A stretch of DNA of 64,000 bases, taken from positions 310,001-374,000 of the forward strand of contig CBDFLL010000004.1 of NCBI GenBank assembly GCA_965249205.1, given 5' to 3'. The stretch's first letter is position 1. Each line of letters starts with the position of its first letter. Below are positions 9,046 through 16,718 of the stretch, in pieces. The position numbers and the translations under genes are program-made. This DNA comes from JAQBVV01 sp965249205 (GTDB lineage: Bacteria; Acidobacteriota; Vicinamibacteria; Vicinamibacterales; UBA2999). Under the pieces are notes generated by a model. That model was given only the letters and a program-made list of their open reading frames with translations. It did not search any database and was not told the DNA's origin.

Positions 9046-9263
9046 AGGTCCGCGTACATCCGTTTGAGTTTGGCGTTCTCGGCCTCGAGCTCGCGCAGTC
9101 GTTTCACGTCGGCGACCGTCGCCCCGCCGTACTTGCTGCGCCACTTGAAGAACGTGGCCTTGCTCACGCCGCACTTCCGCAGCAGGTCCGCCACCGGCAC
9201 GCCACCTTCGGCGTCCTTCAGAATCCCGACAATCTGGGTCTCGCTGAACTTCGACTTCCGCAT
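8997..9263 (-). CDS. IS3-family transposase OrfA
   Basis: 88 residues with the IS3 OrfA helix-turn-helix (FSETQIVGILKDAEGG then CGVSKATFFKWRSKYGG). It is followed by the leucine-zipper region (LRELEAENAKLKRMYADLAL) that mediates OrfA/OrfAB oligomerisation. Intact and of normal length. OrfB begins in the -1 frame near its 3' end, where programmed frameshifting normally joins the two. Confidence 0.9.
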   Translation of the reverse strand: MRKSKFSETQIVGILKDAEGGVPVADLLRKCGVSKATFFKWRSKYGGATVADVKRLRELEAENAKLKRMYADLALENAAIKDVLSRKR

Positions 9264-9322
9264 AGCTGCTCCTGACGCGGAGCAGTCTACTCTCGGTTGT
9301 CCATCGGTCGGGGAAGCTTACG

Positions 9323-9743
9323 CCCTGTTATACACTCGAAAATCTGCAGCGCCCACGTTCAGCCGTAAGGTGACCGTTTTCAGCACGGTCCTGCCGGTAA
9401 CGGCACAGCTCACGAATACTGCAGATGATCTCGTTCAGCTCTGTCAGCGGCCTGGGTCAATCCGCAGACGTCCCTACGCCACGTTTCCGTCAGGCGAGGC
9501 CTGCTCCCTCCGTGACCACGTACGCGATGCCCTGGGACACGTCACCCTGACGACGGCCGCCGATCCGAGAGGGGATGCACGAAGGCCCGCGAGGATCCGC
9601 TGATGTGCGAGGAGGGCGGATCGACACGGACCGACCGGACGACGCTGGACGAAATCCCCAGCGACTGCGACGGGTGCGATCGGGAGGTTACGCCGACATC
9701 ACTGTGAACGGACGGCCATCAAATTGTGCGCGCTCGTTCACCG
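9323..9743. other. Unassigned stretch, no gene recognised
   Basis: About 420 bases after the IS3 element. The plus-strand frame into 9600 (with KVTVFSTVLPVTAQLTNTAD) has no start, ribosome site or family I recognise and may be the remnant of a gene cut by the IS. Nothing else supported. Confidence 0.35.
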
Positions 9744-10180
9744 TTACCAGATGCCGCTGACAGAGCCGGTAGCAAGCGTGCGGCCGTCGCCGTCGGTCGC
9801 TCGTACGGTGACAGTCCGTTCCCGTGATGGTGGCGTGAATGTGTACCGGACGCGGGAGAAGATCGTAGTGTCCACGTCCGTCTCCGTCGAAGGTCCAGTG
9901 ATACCTGGTGGCATCGTTGACGGAGCGGACGGAGAACGAAACCACGTTCTCAGTGGGGGAGGAGTGGACGAGCGCGAAGAAGATGTCCACGACCTCTGGG
10001 GCCGGGACCGGTACCGGTACCGTCACAGTCGTCGTGGCGCTCGTCGTCCAGCCGTTCGCCGTCACGGCGGTGCCCGTGACGGTGTAGGTACCGAACGCGG
10101 GAAACACGCAGGTCCTCTCGAGAAGGAAGGTCGCCACGGGGGCGCCGCCGGCGCAGTCGAGAGCATTACGAGGCCGTCGC
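9744..10180 (-). pseudogene. PKD/Ig-like domain protein, frameshifted remnant
   Basis: Minus-strand sequence encoding beta-sandwich repeats: FGTYTVTGTAVTANGWTTS, a Val-Pro linker (VPVPVPAPEVVD), then YHWTFDGD. At about 9875-9885 the frame changes. The other frame continues with VRYTFTPPSRERTVTVRATD and ends GSVSGIW-stop at 9744. Joined, these give a PKD domain typical of exported or surface proteins. The 5' end is not clear and probably lost, since the brnT promoter and gene begin just beyond. A one-base indel is the simplest explanation; a sequencing error is possible. Confidence 0.5.
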
Positions 10181-10242
10181 TCAGCCCGTTGCTGTGTCGG
10201 CCGCTCGTCAGCCAGCCGTTCGAAAAATTCTCGCACCACTCC

Positions 10243-10271
10243 TTGACAGACACGTAATTCGTAGATACAAT
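10243..10271 (+). promoter_or_regulatory. Sigma70-type promoter of brnTA
   Basis: TTGACA at 10243-10248, a 17-bp spacer and TACAAT at 10266-10271 match the housekeeping consensus in 11 of 12 positions. The expected transcription start falls at about 10278, which is the first base or so of the brnT GTG codon at 10279, so the message is probably leaderless. Confidence 0.7.
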
Positions 10272-10278
10272 ATGTTGA

Positions 10279-10551
10279 GTGTTCGTCGAGTTTGACCCTG
10301 CGAAGGACGTCACAAATCGATGGAAGCATAGGGTGTCGCTGGCCCGGTTCGAGGAGATGGACTTCGAGACGGCGCTGCTCATTGCCGACGAACAGCACAG
10401 CAGCGCGCGCGAGCGGCGCTGGAAGTTCGTCGGGATTATTGATGGGCGGCTGTGGACGGGTGTGGTGACCTACCGCAAGGCCCGCACGCGGGTCATCAGC
10501 CTGCGGCGCGCGAGCCGCAACGAGCGGAGGTGGTATGCCGAGTCAACGTAG
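10279..10551 (+). CDS. brnT: BrnT-family toxin
   Basis: 90-residue toxin of the BrnTA type II toxin-antitoxin family, an RelE/Barnase-fold ribonuclease that stops translation. The N-terminus VEFDPAKDVTNRWKHRVSLARFEE matches the family's F-x-x-D-x-x-K-x-x-x-N-x-x-K-H-x-V-S-F pattern. It is followed by RERRWKFVGIIDGRLWTGV and the C-terminal RVISLRRASRNERRWYAEST, which supplies the catalytic Arg/His-region residues. GTG at 10279 is chosen because it begins the conserved motif and lies just after a consensus promoter. The 3' end overlaps brnA by 17 bases. Located between mobile elements, as is common for such pairs. Confidence 0.85.
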   Translation: MFVEFDPAKDVTNRWKHRVSLARFEEMDFETALLIADEQHSSARERRWKFVGIIDGRLWTGVVTYRKARTRVISLRRASRNERRWYAEST

Positions 10552-10843
10552 GAAGCCAAGAGATTCTGACAACCCGGAACTCACCGTTCAGGACTTCGCG
10601 CGCGCCAAGCGCGGTATTGAGCATCTCCCTGGGCCGATGCGACAGGCGCTCGAGGGCGCCATGAAGAAGCGACGTGGACGCGGGCCGCAAAAGGCGCCGA
10701 CGAAGCAGCTGGTCGCGCTCAGGCTGAGCCGTGACGTGGTGGAGACGTACCGCAGCACGGGCCAGGGCTGGCAGGCGCGGATCGATGCGACCTTGCAGCG
10801 CGCGGCACGCGCGATCAAGCGGCGGAAGACGTCAGCGGGTTGA
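10535..10843 (+). CDS. brnA: BrnA-family antitoxin
   Basis: 102 residues. The C-terminal APTKQLVALRLSRDVVETYR then STGQGWQARIDATLQRAA is the BrnA signature: a ribbon-helix-helix DNA-binding domain that also autoregulates the operon. The N-terminal part is basic and would wrap the toxin. It overlaps brnT and is therefore expressed from the same promoter, with toxin first, the normal order for this family. Repression of the upstream promoter by the BrnT-BrnA complex is known for the family; no operator palindrome was identified here. Confidence 0.83.
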   Translation: MPSQRRKPRDSDNPELTVQDFARAKRGIEHLPGPMRQALEGAMKKRRGRGPQKAPTKQLVALRLSRDVVETYRSTGQGWQARIDATLQRAARAIKRRKTSAG

Positions 10844-10895
10844 GATGCGGGCAGTGGCGCTCGCGGTTGGCCTCGTGGTGATGTGGGGACACTAG

Positions 10896-12190
10896 CAGGC
10901 TGCTAAAGAACCCGGGTGATCGGGCCGTTTTCTAAGGATCATGCGAGTCACCACCGACCGACAACGGTGCGCACGGCTGTGCGCTGGCCCCGATCAAGGG
11001 GCCGGCGACACGCGCGGCCGGTGATCAGGGACACCTCGCCTCCAGATTCCGCAGCCGGACCAAGTTATAGACCGTGGCGGCGAAGGTAAGCTGCCAATCC
11101 ACGAGGGCGACACCGCGATGCCGGAGTTTGCGCAAGCCGCCGACGGTCTTCATCCAGCCAAAGACCTGTTCTACGAGTTTCCGTTTCCGCTGACTGACGT
11201 GATAGCCCGCATGCCGCGTGGTCCGGCCATCGATCGCACTCCAGCGGACCTTCTGAGCAACGTGGGGCGTGACGGCCCGGATACGGACAGCGGCCACAAA
11301 GCTTGCCACATCGTAGCCCTTGTCCGCCCCGACCGTGCTGCCCGGCGGCGCGCTGGCCTCCAGCAACAGCGCCGCTGCCTCGCGTTCGGCGGTCCCCGTC
11401 GCGTGAGTCGCGCAGACGTTGGCGACAAGTCCCTGTCGATTGTCCAGCAGCACGTGGCCCAGATACGCCAGCTTGGCTTCCTTCCCCTGGCCCTTCCGAG
11501 GCAGCATCGCCTCCGGATCGGTCGTCGACTGGTGCGTGTCGTTGCGCCGCCGCTCCCCGTGGAAGTTGACCGTGGGATTCCCGGGGTCATCGGGCGGGTC
11601 GCTCTCCGCCGCGTCCCGGCACCGAAAGCTCTTCAGGCTGGCCCACGCTTCCAATTGGGTCCCATCCACAGTGAAGTGTTCGTCCGAGAGCAGCCCGGCC
11701 GCCCGCGCGTGGGCCTGCACCGCATCAAAGAAGGCGGCCGCGACATCGCCCGCCAGCAGCCGGTCGCGATTCTTGGTAAACGTGGTGGGATGCCAAACCG
11801 GGTCGTCCAAATTCAAGCCCACGAACCAGCGGAACAGCAGGTTGTAATTGAGCTCTTCCATCAGCAGCCGCTCGCTCCGCACCGTGTAGAGCACCTGCAG
11901 CAACAACGCGCGCAGCAGCTGTTCCGGCGGGATCGACGGACGCCCTGTGTTGGCGTACAGGCCGGCGAACCTGCGCGACATCGTTCTCAGCGCTTCGTCC
12001 GTCAGCGCGCGAACCGCGCGGAGCGGATGGTCGGCTGGCACGCGCTGTTCCGGCGACAGGTAGCTGAACATGTGAGTGCTTTGCTCATCGTGTCCGCGCA
12101 TGATGGGGCTCCCTTCAGCGGTGTTGGGAGCATGGTAGTACGCCGGGATCGATCTGTCGATCCCATTTCACGGAGTTTTTCAGCAGCCTG
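10896..12190 (-). mobile_element. IS5-family insertion sequence, copy 1
   Basis: 1295-bp element with imperfect inverted ends (CAGGCTGCTAAAGAAC at left, CAGGCTGCTGAAAAAC read inward from right). It is flanked on both sides by CTAG (10892-10895, 12191-12194), the 4-bp CWAR-type target duplication of the IS5 group. A copy of identical length lies in the opposite orientation at 32046-33340. Confidence 0.92.
11025..12101 (-). CDS. IS5-family transposase
   Basis: 358 residues. The N-terminal DUF772-type domain includes MFSYLSPEQRVPADHPLRAV and RPSIPPEQLLRALLLQ. The DDE core contains FTVDGTQLEAWAS, GADKGYD and the RKLVEQVFGWMKTVGGLRK block that carries the catalytic Glu region. Length and architecture are normal and no frameshift is present. 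It differs from copy 2 by one residue in LLAGDVAAAFF (Leu in copy 2). Confidence 0.93.
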   Translation of the reverse strand: MRGHDEQSTHMFSYLSPEQRVPADHPLRAVRALTDEALRTMSRRFAGLYANTGRPSIPPEQLLRALLLQVLYTVRSERLLMEELNYNLLFRWFVGLNLDDPVWHPTTFTKNRDRLLAGDVAAAFFDAVQAHARAAGLLSDEHFTVDGTQLEAWASLKSFRCRDAAESDPPDDPGNPTVNFHGERRRNDTHQSTTDPEAMLPRKGQGKEAKLAYLGHVLLDNRQGLVANVCATHATGTAEREAAALLLEASAPPGSTVGADKGYDVASFVAAVRIRAVTPHVAQKVRWSAIDGRTTRHAGYHVSQRKRKLVEQVFGWMKTVGGLRKLRHRGVALVDWQLTFAATVYNLVRLRNLEARCP

Positions 12191-12391
12191 CTAGGGGGAG
12201 GAGGGCGCGGAACCGATTCGGTGGCCGGCCGGCCGTCCACCATCAGCGGCCCCGTGTGGAGACGCGCGGCCCGCCCCTCCAGGAGGAGACCACTGTCCGG
12301 CAATTAGCACTGAATCATGGCCCCTCAATCATGGCCCGCCGTGTAAGACGTCTGTTGTGTAGCCATAAAACATATAAAATAAAGCAGTTAG

Positions 12392-12466
12392 TGGTGGGCG
12401 CGGATGGAATTGAACCATCGACCCCCCGCGTGTGAAGCGGGTGCTCTACCGCTGAGCCACGCGCCC
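12392..12466 (-). tRNA. tRNA-Val (anticodon CAC)
   Basis: 75-nt cloverleaf on the minus strand. Acceptor stem GGGCGCG pairs with CGCGCCC, the D-arm is GGCTCAGCGGTAGAGC-like, and the anticodon stem CCCGC/GCGGG encloses loop TTCACAC, giving anticodon CAC. The T-arm is GATGG-TTCAATT-CCATC. The discriminator is A and the CCA end is encoded (12392-12394). The roughly 85 bases on its 3' side are AT-rich; no second copy of its 3' end was seen nearby. Confidence 0.93.
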
Positions 12467-12509
12467 GGATGCATTCCACCAGGTACAATTTTCGAGTCTA
12501 GCACAGCCG

Positions 12510-13142
12510 CTAAATCGTGCCGTGCAAGCGATCGCCAAAGTCACCGACTCCCGGCACGATGTACTTGAGCGTGTCGAGTTCGCGATCGACAACGGGCGTG
12601 TACAGGGTCACGTCGGGATGACGTTGCGATACGACATCGACACCCTCGGGCGCGGCGACGATGCACATCATGCAGATTGTGCGGGCGCCGTTGGCCTTGA
12701 TGAGATCGATGGCCGAGACGGCGCTTCCACCCGTGGCGAGCATAGGAGCGACGACTATCACGAAGCTATCGTCGATGTCTGGGGGCAGCTTCGCGTAGTA
12801 GGTCGAGGCGACTGCGGTCAACTCATCACGTTGCAGTCCGATGTGGCCAACGCGCGCCGCAGGCACGAGTGCCAGAACTGCGTCGAGCATGCCCAGGCCG
12901 GCGCGCAACACGGGCACGACAACCACGTCTCCGCTGATCACCTGACCCTCTGCTGAGCCGTTCGGCGCGACAACCGTGCCGGTCGTGGATGGAACCTCAC
13001 GGAGTGCCTCGGCGGCCAGCAGCATGCTGATCCGGGTCGTGGCTCTTCGAAACGCAGCGGACTCGGTGCGCGGGTCTCGAAGTTCCATGAGCGCATCTTG
13101 GGCCACTGGATGGTCAACGACGTGGAGGGGCACCGCCCCCAT
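12510..13142 (-). CDS. upp: Uracil phosphoribosyltransferase
   Basis: Converts uracil and PRPP to UMP in pyrimidine salvage, in the cytoplasm. The 210-residue frame from ATG 13142 matches the usual length and begins with the family's HVVDHPVAQDALMELRD; an upstream in-frame start at 13202 would add 20 residues. Visible family blocks are VVVPVLRAGLGMLDAV, the PRPP loop region VVAPMLATGGSAVSAIDL and the C-terminal YIVPGVGDFGDRLHGT uracil-binding segment. It lies next to hpt on the same strand with a short gap, forming a salvage pair, and is followed by the tRNA-Val gene. Confidence 0.93.
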   Translation of the reverse strand: MGAVPLHVVDHPVAQDALMELRDPRTESAAFRRATTRISMLLAAEALREVPSTTGTVVAPNGSAEGQVISGDVVVVPVLRAGLGMLDAVLALVPAARVGHIGLQRDELTAVASTYYAKLPPDIDDSFVIVVAPMLATGGSAVSAIDLIKANGARTICMMCIVAAPEGVDVVSQRHPDVTLYTPVVDRELDTLKYIVPGVGDFGDRLHGTI

Positions 13143-13250
13143 GATAGTGCGCCGGGCGGCTAGCGCGGATTTGATGAGCGCGTAGCTCTCGAGTGGCCGC
13201 AACTAGCACCCGCGTCCGTCGATCCAGGGAGCACGGAGCCGTCGGTCCCC

Positions 13251-13766
13251 TCAGTGCTCAGGACCATCGAGGGCAGCGATATGGGGCAGGTTCCGATATT
13301 GCTGGGCGGCGTCGAGCCCGTAGCCGACCACGAACGTGTCTTCGATGGTGAAGCCGACGTAGTCGAGTGCGACGTCGACCCGTCGCCGCGAGGGTTTGTT
13401 CAGGAGACAGGCCGTGCGAAGGCTGTCGGGCGACCGGGCGCGCAGCAGATTCTGCAGGTAGGTCAGCGTCAAGCCGGTATCGACAATGTCCTCGACGATA
13501 ACGACGGGGCGTCCCTCGATCCCGGTGTCGAGATCCTTCAGCAATTGCACCTGTCCGGAGGAGGATGAGCGTATCCCGTAGCTCGACACCGCCATGAAGT
13601 CGATCGAGCACCGTCCGGGGATGGCCCTGGCCAGATCCGAGAGGAACATGAACGCGCCATTGAGGATCGCGATCAGATGCACGCCGTCCGGGTGATCCCG
13701 GTGAATGTCGGCGGCCATCTGGCGGACGCGCACCTGGATGTCGTGTGACGGGATCAGCATTCTCAT
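13251..13766 (-). CDS. hpt: Hypoxanthine(-guanine) phosphoribosyltransferase
   Basis: 171 residues, the normal size for bacterial Hpt. It transfers ribose-5-phosphate from PRPP to hypoxanthine or guanine. The PRPP-binding loop is VVIVEDIVDTGLTLTYLQ near residues 89-106. The LIAILNGAFMFLSDLAR segment and the C-terminal YVGFTIEDTFVVGYGLDAAQ purine-binding block are also typical. It is divergent from rpiB with about 70 bases between starts, so promoters for both must lie there. Substrate preference cannot be read from the sequence alone. Confidence 0.93.
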   Translation of the reverse strand: MRMLIPSHDIQVRVRQMAADIHRDHPDGVHLIAILNGAFMFLSDLARAIPGRCSIDFMAVSSYGIRSSSSGQVQLLKDLDTGIEGRPVVIVEDIVDTGLTLTYLQNLLRARSPDSLRTACLLNKPSRRRVDVALDYVGFTIEDTFVVGYGLDAAQQYRNLPHIAALDGPEH

Positions 13767-13837
13767 GGCGCGTCCGGAGCGTCCTCTATGAAGCTTGGTG
13801 GTGCGTCGAACGCGAAGGTAACATAGCGAACCGCCGC

Positions 13838-14458
13838 ATGAGACGTTTCACCATGATTGCCGAGGCCGATGCGAGGGTGCTTGAATATGGCAGCACCGTC
13901 GCGCTGGTCGCGGGCGGCCACGTCACGCCGCTCGCAGACGACACGCTCAAGGAACGCCGTATCACGGTTGTGCGCGAAGGCACTGACGTGGACGCGGAGT
14001 CACTGGCGCCGCCCAGCGAGATTCGGATCGTGGCGATCGCGAGCGATCATACCGGTGTGGCGCTCAAGCATGCGCTTGTGGAGCGTCTCCGTGGCCGCGG
14101 CGTGGCCGTGCATGACCTGGGCACCGATGGCACCGATCCGGTGGACTATCCCGATACAGCGGTGTCGGTGGCGGTGCAGGTCGCTCGTGGCGAGGCCGAG
14201 GCGGGTATCGCGATCGATGGCACTGGCCTTGGTTCGACGATCGCCGCCAACAAGGTTGACGGCGCGCGCGCCGCGATGTGTCTGAACCGGACGCTCGCAC
14301 GGTATGCGCGCCAGCACGCCGGCGCCAATGTGCTTGCCCTCGGATCGACGCTCGTCACGGTAGAGGAAGCGCTGGAGATCGTTGGGACCTTCATCGAGAC
14401 GCCGATGAAAGAGTCTCGGTACATCCGGCGACTCTCGAAGATTCGGGACCTGGAGTAG
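13838..14458 (+). CDS. rpiB: RpiB-family sugar-phosphate isomerase with N-terminal extension
   Basis: 206 residues from ATG 13838 (ATG 13853 is an alternative). The C-terminal 155 residues are the RpiB/LacAB fold: IASDHTGVALKHALVERL, DYPDTAVSVAVQVARGE, GTGLGSTIAANKVDGARAA, and RQHAGANVLALGS with the ring-opening His. The position of the catalytic Cys in E. coli RpiB (ICGTG) is Asp here (IDGTG), so the chemistry or substrate may differ. The extra N-terminal 50 residues (GGHVTPLADDTLKERRITVV) resemble segments found on enzymes of bacterial microcompartment loci. It overlaps deoC by one base, so the pair probably processes deoxyribose or ribose phosphates together. Confidence 0.78.
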   Translation: MRRFTMIAEADARVLEYGSTVALVAGGHVTPLADDTLKERRITVVREGTDVDAESLAPPSEIRIVAIASDHTGVALKHALVERLRGRGVAVHDLGTDGTDPVDYPDTAVSVAVQVARGEAEAGIAIDGTGLGSTIAANKVDGARAAMCLNRTLARYARQHAGANVLALGSTLVTVEEALEIVGTFIETPMKESRYIRRLSKIRDLE

Positions 14459-15303
14459 TGCCGGACCCGACTATCCAGCGGGTCATGCAGATCGTCGTCG
14501 ACGAACTGGCAGGCGCCGGACGAGGTGTCGAGCCCGACTGCTGCGCGTGCCACGCGGTGCTGCGCGCGTGTTGCCCCGACCGGGTGGGCGGCATTCTTGA
14601 GGCGGGTGCCAGCCGAATAGGGCTCCACGCCTCTGGCGGGCCGGCCGGTGAGGTGGCCGCGATCATCGATCACACGCTGTTGCGTGCGGATGCCACCAGT
14701 CAGGAGATCGGGGCGCTCTGCCAGGAAGCGGTGCAGTACGGATTCGCAAGCGTGTGCGTGAACCCCACATGGGTGTCGGCGTGCGCGCGGATTCTGCGGG
14801 GGAGCGGTGCGAAGGTGTGTTCGGTCGTCGGCTTTCCTCTGGGAGCGACGACCTCTGCCGCCAAGCAGTTCGAGACGCGTCGTGCCATCTTTGATGAGGC
14901 CGGTGAAATCGACATGGTAATCAACATCGGCGCCCTCAAGTCCGGTGACCTGCGCCTGGCCGAGCGGGATATCGAGGCGGTGACCGGTCCGTGCAAGGAA
15001 TCCGGCGTGGTCAGCAAAGTGATCATCGAGGCGGCGTTGCTGACCGATGAGGAGAAGGTGGCGGCCTGCGTACTGGCGCAGGCGGCGGGCGCCGACTTCG
15101 TGAAGACATCTACTGGATTCGGACCTGGCGGAGCCACGGCCCACGATGTCGCACTGATGCGACGAGTGGTCGGCCACGGCATGGGCGTCAAAGCGGCAGG
15201 AGGCGTCAAGAACCTAGACGATCTACGAACGATGGTGGAGGCTGGAGCCAGTCGCATCGGTGCCAGCGCTGGCGTGCGCATCGTCCAGGAATCGCATGGT
15301 TGA
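14458..15303 (+). CDS. deoC: Deoxyribose-phosphate aldolase with Cys-rich N-terminal extension
   Basis: 281 residues from GTG 14458, about 60 longer than common DeoC. The aldolase core starts near AAIIDHTLLRADATSQEI. It contains EIDMVINIGALKSGD (catalytic Asp), DFVKTSTGFGPGGAT (Schiff-base Lys) and MGVKAAGGVKNLDDL (second Lys), so catalysis should be intact. The enzyme cleaves 2-deoxyribose-5-phosphate to glyceraldehyde-3-phosphate and acetaldehyde. The extension has five clustered Cys and a His (DCCACHAVLRACC), followed by ILEAGASRIGLH, which echoes the core's own VEAGASRIGAS. Its role (metal site or targeting) is unknown. Coupled to rpiB. Confidence 0.88.
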   Translation: MPDPTIQRVMQIVVDELAGAGRGVEPDCCACHAVLRACCPDRVGGILEAGASRIGLHASGGPAGEVAAIIDHTLLRADATSQEIGALCQEAVQYGFASVCVNPTWVSACARILRGSGAKVCSVVGFPLGATTSAAKQFETRRAIFDEAGEIDMVINIGALKSGDLRLAERDIEAVTGPCKESGVVSKVIIEAALLTDEEKVAACVLAQAAGADFVKTSTGFGPGGATAHDVALMRRVVGHGMGVKAAGGVKNLDDLRTMVEAGASRIGASAGVRIVQESHG

Positions 15304-15366
15304 CCGAAGGCAGCAAGCGAGACCCTTGGGTCAGAGTTTCAAAGGAACAAAGGAACAGGCAAGGAG

Positions 15367-15657
15367 ATGAGTGTGGCAAATCTGAATCGTGAGCAGTTAC
15401 GGCGTCTGGCGCGGCTCGGCGCGATTGCGCGGCTGGCTCAGTTGCGGGAGGAGGAGGCGGCGATTCGGGCTGAGTTCCCGGAACTGTTCGGACGGGCCCA
15501 GCGCGGGGGCACCTCGCAGGCCTCGGCGCCGGCTGCACGCGCGCGCCGCCGACGGCGGAAAGGCATGTCCGCGGCCGCGCGCAAGGCGGTGTCGGAACGC
15601 ATGCGCAAGTACTGGGCGGAGCGCAGAAAGACGAAGGCGGGGAAAGCAGGGAAGTAG
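15367..15657 (+). CDS. Small basic conserved hypothetical protein
   Basis: 96 residues preceded by an AAGGAG ribosome site that abuts the ATG. The first 45 residues are helical (REQLRRLARLGAIARLAQL), then a very basic linker leads to GMSAAARKAVSERMRKYWAE near the C-terminus. That C-terminal motif is widespread in small nucleic-acid-associated proteins of soil bacteria. DNA or RNA binding is plausible from charge but unproven. Its stop overlaps the GTG start of the next gene. Confidence 0.6.
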   Translation: MSVANLNREQLRRLARLGAIARLAQLREEEAAIRAEFPELFGRAQRGGTSQASAPAARARRRRRKGMSAAARKAVSERMRKYWAERRKTKAGKAGK

Positions 15658-16367
15658 TGCGGCGCTCGACGGTGGTCTGGCTCATGTGGCTCGCGGTGTG
15701 CTCGGGCACGCCAGCCGCAGCGCAGATTACCGCACCAGGCCCTCCGGGGCCGTACGTTGTCGATGTGCGCGGCACGATAACCGGCATTCCACAGGACGCG
15801 GCGATATTCCCGACCGTGCCAACCGGCACACGCATTCCGTCACTCGGAACCGGTATCGAGATCGCCGCACATGTCTATCCGATTCGCCTCGGCCCGATGC
15901 GTCTTGGCATCGGCGCGAGTGCGTTGAGGATTCGAGCGGCGGCCTCTCCAGTGACGCCGGACTCAGGGTCGACCTCGACATCCTCGGCCACGAGTGCCGT
16001 TGCGACAGGGCCCGATGTTGATGCCACCTTCACCACCATTGCGCCGCAACTCTCCCTGAATTTCGGTTCCGCCCAAGGGTGGAGTTATATCAGCGCAGGT
16101 GTTGGTCGCGCGCACCTGACGACGGGCGCGTCGGCATTCGGCGGCGGGCAGAGCAGAATCACGGCGACTGGCGCACAGTCGATAGACAGTGGCACCCGAC
16201 ACAGCACCAATGTCGGCGGCGGCGCGAGGTGGTTTGTGAAGGCGCATCTCGCGTTTTCTTTTGATGTGCGCTTGCACCTCGTGTCCGCGGGCAGTGCCGA
16301 GGCCTCGGCACCGGCGGCACCCAGCATGATGCTTTTCGTCGCGTCCGCTGGCGTCGGGTTACGGTGA
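15657..16367 (+). CDS. Exported outer-membrane beta-barrel-like protein
   Basis: 236 residues from GTG 15657, which overlaps the previous stop. A signal peptide (VVWLMWLAVCSGTPAAAQ) ends at an AAAQ cleavage site. The remainder alternates hydrophobic and polar residues, with strands such as GIEIAAHVYPIRLGPMRLG, APQLSLNFGSAQGWSYISAG and FSFDVRLHLVSAG, and ends in an aromatic-poor strand (MMLFVASAGVGLR). This fits an eight- to ten-stranded outer-membrane barrel. No specific family recognised. Confidence 0.6.
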   Translation: MRRSTVVWLMWLAVCSGTPAAAQITAPGPPGPYVVDVRGTITGIPQDAAIFPTVPTGTRIPSLGTGIEIAAHVYPIRLGPMRLGIGASALRIRAAASPVTPDSGSTSTSSATSAVATGPDVDATFTTIAPQLSLNFGSAQGWSYISAGVGRAHLTTGASAFGGGQSRITATGAQSIDSGTRHSTNVGGGARWFVKAHLAFSFDVRLHLVSAGSAEASAPAAPSMMLFVASAGVGLR

Positions 16368-16718
16368 GACCCCGGAGGGGACCGGCGGGCGGACTGTGCG
16401 CGGGGAAAGAGTAGGGATCGCCTGCGGCTGCCGCAGAGGCCGATGACCGCTCGCGTTTCTGAGCCTGCGGTGACTCACTCAGCCACGAGCGTCGTCTGCA
16501 TCAAGAAGGCCCGCCAGCGTCCCAGGTTCTTCCTGGCTTGGACGTCGCGCGTGCTCTGGCTGAGGGGTCTGTGGGCACGTCGTGTTTGTCCGCACGATCG
16601 CGTTCAGGATCGTCAGCCCGCACGCACATCAGGCGGTCGTCGTGTCGATGAGATCGCGCAGCATAGCTCAGAACCGAGGGTTCAAGACTTTGGCTAACTT
16701 GTGCGACACTGCGCAGAC
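16368..16718. other. Intergenic region before the receiver-HATPase gene
   Basis: About 350 bases without a supported gene; short open frames here show no protein-like features. It must contain the promoter of the downstream signalling gene, but no clear -35/-10 pair stood out. Nothing else seen. Confidence 0.4.

Larger units (their letters stand above)
8154..9322 (-). mobile_element. IS3-family insertion sequence with disrupted OrfB
   Basis: Ends are the 14-bp inverted repeat CGTAAGCTTCCCCG at 8154-8167 and its complement at 9309-9322. The 4-bp CCCT flanks both sides (8150-8153 and 9323-9326), a target duplication length seen in the IS407 or IS51 groups. Total length is 1169 bp, slightly short for the family because of an internal deletion in OrfB. 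Confidence 0.85.

Noticed and set aside
12392..12466. tRNA-Val as the attachment site of the phage cluster
   Set aside because: Its 3' end faces the cluster, but no second copy of the tRNA end, no integrase and no excision gene is seen in the window.
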